Assembly (NCBI GenBank): GCA_934444485.1
Contig: CAKSCN010000124.1
Location: 1 to 7,683 of the forward strand
Origin: an uncultured Eubacteriales bacterium
GTDB taxonomy: Bacteria; Bacillota; Clostridia; Oscillospirales; CAG-382
Reading direction: 5' to 3'
Length of the DNA stretch: 7,683 bases
The notes below the pieces were generated by a model. That model ran no database searches and was not told the origin of the DNA. It worked only from the letters and a program-made list of their open reading frames with translations. The translations under genes were made by a program, and so were the position numbers. Shown in pieces: positions 1 through 4,761 of this stretch (the first letter of the stretch is position 1; each line of letters begins with the position of its first letter).

Positions 1-297
1 AAGGCGGTGTCCTATCCGGGTGCAAGCGACCATCAGACGGGTCTCGGAGTCGATCTTCACAACCTTGCGTCGGCGGATCTTTCGTTCACAGAGACATCGG
101 AGTACAAGTGGCTCATTGCTCACTGTGCCGACTTCGGATTTATTCTCCGCTATCCCGAGGACAAGGAGAGCGTGACGGGCGTTGACTTTGAGCCGTGGCA
201 CTTCCGCTTCGTCGGACGCTACAACGCTCAGAACATAATGCGGCAGGGACTTTGTCTTGAAGAGTATGTCGCTTCGCTCTCGCAAGGGGAAAACTAA
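1..297 (+). CDS. D-alanyl-D-alanine carboxypeptidase, VanY/LdcB family (M15B), 3' part only
   Basis: Only the last 98 residues are in the window; the reading frame is open at the left edge. The fragment holds the core of a zinc-dependent M15B peptidase, which trims the terminal D-Ala from peptidoglycan stem peptides outside the membrane. Visible signatures are SDHQTGLGVDL (fragment residues 9-19), giving zinc ligands His11 and Asp18; a WLIAHCADFGFILRYP stretch (37-52); and EPWHFR (64-69), with the catalytic Glu64 and third zinc ligand His67. All expected active-site residues are therefore intact. The C-terminus ends shortly after the typical LEEY helix, so nothing appears lost at that end. 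The N-terminal membrane anchor or linker normally found in this family would lie upstream. A GTG at 7 is an internal valine codon, not a start. I see no clear terminator after the stop. Family assignment is confident; exact substrate (D,D- or L,D-carboxypeptidase) cannot be decided. Confidence 0.93.
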   Translation, partial: KAVSYPGASDHQTGLGVDLHNLASADLSFTETSEYKWLIAHCADFGFILRYPEDKESVTGVDFEPWHFRFVGRYNAQNIMRQGLCLEEYVASLSQGEN

Positions 298-298
298 A

Positions 299-380
299 GA
301 AAAGCTCCGCTTTTCAGTGAAATTTGCCCTTTGGGCAAGTGAAATACTCGCTTCTCTCGTGTGAAGTTTGTTCTTCGCAC
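299..380. repeat. Intergenic hairpin array with 22-bp-period direct repeat
   Basis: The words gtgaaat (317-323), gtgaaat (339-345) and gtgaagt (361-367) recur at an exact 22-bp period. Between and around them are short hairpins: 299-305 with 309-315 (7 bp, loop tcc), 324-329 with 333-338 (6 bp, loop ttt), and 361-366 with 373-380 (6 bp with a 2-nt bulge). None is followed by a convincing T-run, so these are weak terminator candidates for the upstream gene. I recall similar gtgaaat-plus-hairpin arrays from intergenic regions of Clostridia genomes, but could not search. Function is unknown; a dispersed non-coding repeat element is the likeliest reading. Confidence 0.7.
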
Positions 381-397
381 AGGTTTTTGAAAGCATT

Positions 398-415
398 AAA
401 GCAAGAATTTGCTTT
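398..415. repeat. Isolated perfect hairpin
   Basis: The arms aaagcaa (398-404) and ttgcttt (409-415) form a perfect 7-bp stem with a 4-nt loop. It lies between the 22-bp repeat array and the heptamer repeats, in the leader of the response regulator gene. There is no T-run after it. It could be a decayed member of the preceding hairpin array or a leader structure; the sequence does not decide. Confidence 0.5.
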
Positions 416-430
416 GCCGACTCCGTAATC

Positions 431-458
431 GTCAATTGTCAATCGTCAATCGTCAATT
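431..458. repeat. Four tandem 7-bp repeats (gtcaatY)
   Basis: Four head-to-tail copies read gtcaatt, gtcaatc, gtcaatc, gtcaatt, with a degenerate partial copy just before them (cgtaatc, 424-430). The block ends 7 bp before the ribosome binding site of the response regulator gene, so it lies in the untranslated leader or promoter region. Because of the 7-bp unit, the 8-mer cgtcaatt recurs exactly 21 bp apart (430 and 451). Such short tandem units can change copy number by slippage. No consensus promoter for the downstream gene was found in 298-465. Confidence 0.85.
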
Positions 459-465
459 ATTTCCC

Positions 466-472
466 GGGGGTG
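466..472 (+). promoter_or_regulatory. Ribosome binding site deciding the ATG at 481
   Basis: The sequence gggggtg is followed by an 8-nt spacer and ATG at 481. This fixes the start of the response regulator. The frame stays open upstream to a TTG at 409, but that extension would translate the heptamer repeats and has no ribosome binding site. Confidence 0.8.
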
Positions 473-480
473 ATTTAAGC

Positions 481-1206
481 ATGAACATTTCGATATGCGA
501 CGACAGCCCAAAAGAGCTTGAAAGTATCGGACTCGTCGTGACGGAATACGCAAAGGCGCACCCGGAGCTTATACTTCGTATTGTCCGTTTCTCCAACCCT
601 TTCGATATGCTCGAGGACATGGACAAGAACGGCGTTCCCGACGTTGCGCTTCTCGACATTTGTATGCCCGGAATTCTGGGAACGGAGCTTGCAAAAGAGA
701 TTCAAAGAAAGGGCGGCGGCAACACCGACATCATTTTTCTGACCACAAGCTCGGATTTTGCCGTCGAGGCGTTCGCACTGCACGTAAACGATTATCTTAC
801 AAAGCCGTTCACAAAGGAAAGACTCACCGACACGCTCGACAGAATAATAGAGAAGCGTAAAAACCGCCTGTTTGTCTCCGTGACGAGCGGGCGTGAAATA
901 CACCGCATAGATTTGTATCAGGTGCTGTACACCGAATCAAAGAACCACGACGTCGAGCTGCACCTAAGGTCGGGCAAAAGCATAAAGACCCGAATGACTC
1001 TCACGGACGCAAAGAAGCTGTTCGGCGACGCAACGGGCTTTATAACGATAGGCGCCTCATACATCGTAAACCTGCGGTGCGTGCAGAGCATTCTCCAAAG
1101 CGAGCTTATTATGATAAACGGACAGAGCATACCTATTCCGAGGCGTCTGAGGAACGACGTTAAGGAACAGTACTTTGATTTTTACCGAGCGGAGGCGACG
1201 AAGTAA
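481..1206 (+). CDS. LytTR-family response regulator (AgrA/LytR type)
   Basis: This is a 241-aa cytoplasmic transcription factor. The N-terminal receiver domain (about 1-120) has the acidic pair Asp7-Asp8, the phospho-acceptor Asp59 in LLDICMPG, the Thr88/Thr89 switch position in IIFLTTS, and Lys108 in YLTKPF. The C-terminal half (about 128-238) is a LytTR DNA-binding domain, recognisable from the start FVSVTSGREIHRI, the central HLRSGKSIKTRMTL and the late SYIVNLRCV segment. LytTR proteins bind pairs of roughly 9-bp direct repeats about 21-22 bp apart and usually activate transcription. Length is normal for the family. The stop overlaps the kinase start by 1 nt (TAATG), so the two are almost certainly co-translated partners. 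A candidate target site is described at 2492-2524. Start chosen as ATG with a strong ribosome binding site. Targets and inducing signal are not known from sequence. Confidence 0.95.
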   Translation: MNISICDDSPKELESIGLVVTEYAKAHPELILRIVRFSNPFDMLEDMDKNGVPDVALLDICMPGILGTELAKEIQRKGGGNTDIIFLTTSSDFAVEAFALHVNDYLTKPFTKERLTDTLDRIIEKRKNRLFVSVTSGREIHRIDLYQVLYTESKNHDVELHLRSGKSIKTRMTLTDAKKLFGDATGFITIGASYIVNLRCVQSILQSELIMINGQSIPIPRRLRNDVKEQYFDFYRAEATK

Positions 1207-2477
1207 TGATACATATATTTGCGGCTATGGCACTTCTCGGAATTTCGCACCTTGTCTCTTTTTGGGTGTTGACCGAGCCGAAATACTCGTTGCGAAAGAC
1301 GGCGCTCATCTACTCGGGCTTTTTCGCCGCATTCGTGTGTCTTGTACTGATTTCCTATGCCGCACTCGGCGACAGCCCTGCGTATTATGCCGTATCCTTT
1401 ACAAGCACGATTGTCGTGGCGTTTTTCGTTTTTCTGTTCACCTCGGCAGATCCCGTATGCAAGAAAATTTTTCTCTTTATAAGCTACGCCGACTTTTTCA
1501 GTGTCTTTGTGTCGCTGTCGCTTATAATTTGCAGCGTGTTCTTTAAGAACTCGTCGGGGTTTTTCATCTATTATGCAAGGAACATCATAAGGACGGTGTT
1601 ATTCGTTCCGGCGGCTCTTATATACCTTCGCTTTCTGCGCCCATATGTGAGAGCCGTTCCCGGGAAAAAAAGCAAGACGTGGTACTCGATATCGGCAGTG
1701 TCGGTTCTGTTTTTGATAATCTTCGCTCTGTTTCTCGTGATATTCAATTCCGAATACGGAAACATCGACAGGTATATCCCGTTCTTTTCGGTATCGGTTT
1801 TGATTTATTTATCGATACTGTGGGTTATATTCGGTACTATCCGTCAGATGATAGACGAAAGCAATGCGGAGCTTATAAACCAGAATGTTGCCTACCTGCA
1901 AGGTCAGCTCAAAACCGCAAAGGAAAACGAGCTGGCGGCGAAGACGATACGGCACGATTTAAGGCATCACATTCAAAACATCGAGGCAATGCTCAAAAAA
2001 GGCGAGACCGAAGAGACTCTTGGGTATCTCAAACATTACAGTGAAAGTCTTGACGCCGCAAGAGTCAGCGACTTTTGTCCGAATATCACCGTAAACGCCA
2101 TTCTGAGCAGCTTCTGCGGCAAGGCGAATAAAAGCGGCATCAGAGCTTGCATCGAAGCGGACACAAAGGAAGAAACCCACGTAAAGGATATGGATTTCGT
2201 CGCCATACTGTCGAACCTTTTGGAGAACGCCGTAAACGGCTGTATCGAATGCGGAAGTGACGGTGAAATTAAGGTAAACATAAGAACCGTTGCGGACAAA
2301 ACGGTCATCGTATGCTCGAATCCCTGCCGCCGTGACATCTGCCTCGAAAACAGCATGATAAAGAACCGTGGCATAGGAATTGAGAGTATGCTTTCGGCGA
2401 TAAGAAAGTACGACGGCGACATCAAATACAGTCTTGACAACGGAGTTCTCACCGCCTGCATAATACTCAATTCGTAA
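1206..2477 (+). CDS. Membrane sensor histidine kinase, GHKL/AgrC-like, partner of the LytTR regulator
   Basis: This 423-aa protein has a hydrophobic N-terminal half with about seven membrane segments (roughly 1-22, 33-54, 60-80, 87-112, 121-145, 161-180, 190-212). There is no large extracellular sensor domain. A helical linker (about 213-245) leads to the phospho-acceptor box RHDLRHHIQN, with His250 the likely phosphorylated residue. The GHKL ATPase domain follows, with N-box NLLENA (337-342) and G-box NRGIGIES (387-394), ending in a beta strand at the C-terminus. This architecture is typical of the AgrC/ComD/BlpH-like kinases that sense peptides and signal to LytTR regulators. No agrB/agrD-like processing protease or precursor peptide was found in the window, so the ligand is unknown; it need not be a peptide. 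The gene starts inside the regulator stop codon. The next intrinsic terminator is at 2527. Confidence 0.93.
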   Translation: MIHIFAAMALLGISHLVSFWVLTEPKYSLRKTALIYSGFFAAFVCLVLISYAALGDSPAYYAVSFTSTIVVAFFVFLFTSADPVCKKIFLFISYADFFSVFVSLSLIICSVFFKNSSGFFIYYARNIIRTVLFVPAALIYLRFLRPYVRAVPGKKSKTWYSISAVSVLFLIIFALFLVIFNSEYGNIDRYIPFFSVSVLIYLSILWVIFGTIRQMIDESNAELINQNVAYLQGQLKTAKENELAAKTIRHDLRHHIQNIEAMLKKGETEETLGYLKHYSESLDAARVSDFCPNITVNAILSSFCGKANKSGIRACIEADTKEETHVKDMDFVAILSNLLENAVNGCIECGSDGEIKVNIRTVADKTVIVCSNPCRRDICLENSMIKNRGIGIESMLSAIRKYDGDIKYSLDNGVLTACIILNS

Positions 2478-2491
2478 GCCGCACGCACGTA

Positions 2492-2524
2492 ACCAATTAC
2501 GCCTCAAAATCGACCAAATACGCC
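2492..2524. promoter_or_regulatory. Putative LytTR-type operator: 12-bp direct repeat at 21-bp period
   Basis: ACCAATTACGCC (2492-2503) and ACCAAATACGCC (2513-2524) match at 11 of 12 positions and start exactly 21 bp apart. The first copy overlaps a perfect inverted repeat, cgtaa (2488-2492) with ttacg (2497-2501). Relative to a start point inferred near 2566, the repeats lie at about -74 to -63 and -53 to -42, just upstream of where a -35 box would be. LytTR activators of the AgrA/ComE group bind paired direct repeats with about this spacing and position. The bases do not match the published LytTR consensus well on either strand, so the binder is inferred from geometry and proximity to the LytTR gene. 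Confidence 0.45.
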
Positions 2525-2526
2525 CG

Positions 2527-2551
2527 AAGCCACCCGAGAGGGTGGTTTTTT
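2527..2551 (+). terminator. Intrinsic terminator of the two-component operon
   Basis: The arms 2527-2535 and 2540-2548 form a 9-bp stem (one G-U pair, the outermost pairs A-T) around the loop gaga. The GC-rich core is ccaccc with gggtgg. A T-run covers 2546-2551, overlapping the end of the right arm. It lies 49 nt after the kinase stop and should end the regulator/kinase transcript before the next operon. Confidence 0.9.
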
Positions 2552-2559
2552 GTTATAAT
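2551..2559 (+). promoter_or_regulatory. Extended -10 promoter in the terminator tail
   Basis: The sequence tgttataat is a perfect extended -10 element (TG, one base, then TATAAT at 2554-2559). At the position of a -35 box (2531-2536, 17-bp spacer) the sequence is cacccg, unlike ttgaca, and belongs to the terminator stem. The inferred transcription start is near 2566, giving a leader of under 30 nt to the GTG at 2593. Lack of a -35 fits either an extended -10 promoter or one that needs an activator bound at 2492-2524. Confidence 0.7.
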
Positions 2560-2579
2560 TAAGATGTAACCTATTCTTC

Positions 2580-2587
2580 GGAGGTGA
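2580..2587 (+). promoter_or_regulatory. Ribosome binding site choosing the GTG at 2593
   Basis: The sequence ggaggtga is a near-perfect anti-16S match. A spacer of about 8 nt from ggagg leads to GTG at 2593. An in-frame GTG at 2584 lies inside this site and cannot be the start. Confidence 0.8.
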
Positions 2588-2592
2588 AAACA

Positions 2593-2847
2593 GTGTTTTT
2601 CAGGAAGAAAAAAGTGAAATTCGACACCGTGGCAAAGTTCAATTACGAGCTTGACACAAACGAAAAGCTGAAAGAAGAGCTGAAAAACCTTGCCTTATGC
2701 AGAAGCGATATGAGCAAGACCGAATACCTTTCGAGAATGCTGTCTCTGTTCGGCGAAGAGGGGCTGAGCCTCAGTCTCAAGGAGCTTGATATGCTGCTTC
2801 TGCTGAGAAAGAAAACAGACCAAATGCTGTTGGAGAAAAGCGAGTGA
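2593..2847 (+). CDS. Small protein of unknown function (84 aa), possible ribbon-helix-helix fold
   Basis: I do not recognise this protein. It begins with a GTG after a strong ribosome binding site, is the first gene behind the promoter at 2551, and ends 31 nt before rfbA. It is highly charged, with a basic N-terminus (FRKKKVKF, residues 3-10), no signal peptide and no membrane segment, so it is probably cytoplasmic. Layout by eye: a possible beta strand (about 12-20), a helix (about 22-37), a turn at SDMSK (38-42), a second helix with TEYLSRML (43-50), and a leucine-rich helix (about 60-80). Strand-helix-turn-helix with an S-x-TEYL segment resembles ribbon-helix-helix DNA-binding proteins, but the similarity is weak. 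If correct, it could regulate its own operon. A structural or enzyme-partner role is equally open. That it is a real gene is well supported by start signals and position; function is not. Confidence 0.75.
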   Translation: MFFRKKKVKFDTVAKFNYELDTNEKLKEELKNLALCRSDMSKTEYLSRMLSLFGEEGLSLSLKELDMLLLLRKKTDQMLLEKSE

Positions 2848-2878
2848 AGCAATCTGGTACGGAACGGAGCGGACGACA

Positions 2879-3751
2879 ATGAAAGGAATAATACTTGCCG
2901 GCGGAAGCGGAACACGCCTTTATCCCGCAACAAGGGCATTGGTCAAACAGCTTTTGCCTGTATACGACAAGCCGATGATTTACTATCCGCTGTCAACCCT
3001 GATGCTCGCCGGGATAAGAGATATTTTGATAATTTCGACGCCGAACGACCTGCCCTCCTTCGAGAGACTTTTCGGCACAGGCGAAAAGCTGGGGCTTAAC
3101 ATATCGTATGCAAAGCAGGAGGTTCCGAGAGGTCTTGCGGACGCATTCATAATCGGCGAGAGCTTTATCGGGAACGACGACGTATGCCTTGTCCTCGGGG
3201 ACAATCTGTTTTACGGTCAGAACTTCACCGAAAATCTGCGTTCTGCCGCAAGCGAGCTTGACGGAGCGGTCATATTCGGATATCCCGTGAACAATCCGTC
3301 GGCTTTCGGCGTGTGCGAGTTTGACAGCGGCGGAAACGTCATATCGATAGAGGAAAAGCCGAAAGTGCCGAAATCGAATTATGCCGTGCCGGGACTTTAC
3401 TTTTACGACAACGAGGTCACCGAGATAGCAAAAAACGTAAAGCCCTCCGAGAGGGGCGAGCTTGAGATAACCTCCGTCAACAACGAATACATACGCCGTG
3501 GGCGTTTGAAGGTAAAGCTGTTCGGAAGAGGTATGACGTGGTTTGACACGGGAAGTCCGCACGCACTTTGCGAAGCCGGGGATTTCGTCGGAATGATACA
3601 GGAAAAGCAGGGCTACTACATATCCTGCATCGAGGAAATTGCGTGGCGGAAGCATTTTATCGACGACGGACAGTTCTTCGCACTCGGTAAAGAGCTTGAG
3701 AACAGCGATTACGGAAAATACATTTTAAGATTGGCTGGTAGTAAAACATGA
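2879..3751 (+). CDS. rfbA: Glucose-1-phosphate thymidylyltransferase (RfbA/RmlA)
   Basis: This cytoplasmic enzyme makes dTDP-glucose and pyrophosphate from dTTP and glucose-1-phosphate, the first step toward dTDP-L-rhamnose and other dTDP-deoxysugars. It is 290 aa, the normal length. Visible signatures are the nucleotide-binding loop GGSGTRLYP (8-16) followed by KQLLPVYDKPMIYYP (23-37), the metal-binding Asp108 in VLGDNLFYG, EEKP (158-161), GLYFYD (172-177), RGELEIT (192-198) and WFDTGSP (221-227). Small departures from well-known homologues are YPATRALVKQ where YPLTR..SKQ is usual, and DTGSP where enterobacterial RmlA has DTGTH. None removes a catalytic residue. The ATG is preceded by ggag (2866-2869) with a 9-nt spacer. 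Its stop overlaps the rfbB start by 4 nt (ATGA, 3748-3751), implying coupled translation. Confidence 0.97.
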   Translation: MKGIILAGGSGTRLYPATRALVKQLLPVYDKPMIYYPLSTLMLAGIRDILIISTPNDLPSFERLFGTGEKLGLNISYAKQEVPRGLADAFIIGESFIGNDDVCLVLGDNLFYGQNFTENLRSAASELDGAVIFGYPVNNPSAFGVCEFDSGGNVISIEEKPKVPKSNYAVPGLYFYDNEVTEIAKNVKPSERGELEITSVNNEYIRRGRLKVKLFGRGMTWFDTGSPHALCEAGDFVGMIQEKQGYYISCIEEIAWRKHFIDDGQFFALGKELENSDYGKYILRLAGSKT

Positions 3752-4761
3752 AGCATTTGATAACCGGCGGAGCGGGCTTTATCGGCACGAATTACATACG
3801 CTACATTCTCGGAAAATATCCGGGCGACAGTATTGTATGCGTCGATAAGCTTACCTACGCCGGAAATTACGACAACATATCGGAGTTTATGAGCGAAAGC
3901 AGGTTCGTTTTCGAGAGGGCGGACATATGCGACAGAGAGTCGGTTTACGAAACGATCGGAGAATACAAGCCGGACTGCATTGTAAATTTTGCGGCGGAGA
4001 GTCACGTTGACCGCTCGGTCGAAAGTCCCGAGGTTTTCTTTAAGACGAACATTCTCGGCACGTCGGTTCTTTTGGATGCGGTGAACAAATTCGGCATAAA
4101 GAGGTTTCACCAAATTTCGACCGACGAGGTTTACGGCGATCTTCCGATTGACAGACCGGATTTGAAATTCGGCGAAAGCTCTCCGATAAAACCCTCAAGC
4201 CCGTATTCGGCGTCAAAAGCCTCGGCGGATATGCTGTGTCTTTCGTATTTCAAAACCTACGGCACTCCGGTTACGGTCTCACGGTGTTCAAACAATCTCG
4301 GACCGTATCAGTTTCCTGAAAAGCTCATACCGCTTATGGTTATCAGGGCGCTCGGCGGCGAGACGCTTCCGGTATACGGCGACGGAAAAAACGTGCGTGA
4401 CTGGCTGTGGGTGGGAGATCATTGCATTGCTGTGGACTTGATTGTGAGAAACGCCAAAATCGGCGAGGTTTACAACATAGGCGGAAACAGCGAACGGTCA
4501 AACATCGAGGTTGTCAAAACCATCCTCGGTATTCTCGGAAAGCCCGAGTCGCTTATTGCTTACGTAAAAGACCGCCCGGGTCACGACAGGCGGTATGCGA
4601 TAAACTCCGAAAAGCTGCAAAGAGAGCTTGGCTGGAAACCGACGGAGGATTTTTCCGAAGCCGTAGAACGAACGGTAAAATGGTATTGTGAGAATCCGGA
4701 ATGGACAAAAAGAATCCTTACCGGCGAATATAAAAATCATAATAATGAGGTGTTATCATGA
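3748..4761 (+). CDS. rfbB: dTDP-glucose 4,6-dehydratase (RfbB/RmlB)
   Basis: This NAD-dependent enzyme of the extended short-chain dehydrogenase family converts dTDP-glucose to dTDP-4-keto-6-deoxyglucose in the cytoplasm. It is 337 aa, normal for the family. The N-terminal Rossmann loop GGAGFIG (7-13) binds NAD. The catalytic set is present: Thr125-Asp126-Glu127 in STDEVYGD, and Tyr153 with Lys157 in PYSASKAS. Other family signatures are DKLTYAGN (33-40), ESHVDRS (84-90), GPYQFPEKLIPL (185-196), RDWLWVGDH (217-225) and YNIGGN (242-247). The usual NNYGP is NNLGP here (Leu184), a conservative oddity outside the catalytic residues. It overlaps both neighbours by 4 nt. The next steps to rhamnose (rfbC epimerase, rfbD reductase) are not in the window, so the final sugar cannot be named. 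Confidence 0.97.
   Translation: MKHLITGGAGFIGTNYIRYILGKYPGDSIVCVDKLTYAGNYDNISEFMSESRFVFERADICDRESVYETIGEYKPDCIVNFAAESHVDRSVESPEVFFKTNILGTSVLLDAVNKFGIKRFHQISTDEVYGDLPIDRPDLKFGESSPIKPSSPYSASKASADMLCLSYFKTYGTPVTVSRCSNNLGPYQFPEKLIPLMVIRALGGETLPVYGDGKNVRDWLWVGDHCIAVDLIVRNAKIGEVYNIGGNSERSNIEVVKTILGILGKPESLIAYVKDRPGHDRRYAINSEKLQRELGWKPTEDFSEAVERTVKWYCENPEWTKRILTGEYKNHNNEVLS
4747..4752 (+). promoter_or_regulatory. Ribosome binding site inside rfbB for the surface protein
   Basis: The sequence gaggtg lies in the last codons of rfbB and is followed by a 5-nt spacer and ATG at 4758. The ATG overlaps the rfbB stop (ATGA, 4758-4761). Ribosomes finishing rfbB can therefore start directly on the surface-protein gene. 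Confidence 0.8.

Noticed and set aside
299..338. Hairpins after the carboxypeptidase as its terminator
   Set aside because: The stems are good but neither is followed by a T-run; they belong to the 22-bp repeat array.
387..392. Possible -35 box ttgaaa for the regulator operon
   Set aside because: At a 16-18 bp spacer there is no acceptable -10 hexamer, so no promoter is called there.
409..480. 24-residue N-terminal extension of the response regulator from a TTG at 409
   Set aside because: It would translate the heptamer repeats, has no ribosome binding site, and the receiver fold begins naturally at ATG 481 behind gggggtg.
2584..2592. GTG at 2584 as the start of the small protein
   Set aside because: It sits inside the ggaggtga ribosome binding site; the GTG at 2593 has the proper spacing.
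2993..3655. Minus-strand open frame of 220 codons inside rfbA
   Set aside because: The sense strand is an unmistakable RfbA; the antisense translation shows no family features and is explained by third-position base bias.
4407..4691. 94-codon + strand frame inside rfbB
   Set aside because: It overlaps the conserved C-terminal half of RfbB in another frame and has an Arg/Lys-rich, featureless translation.
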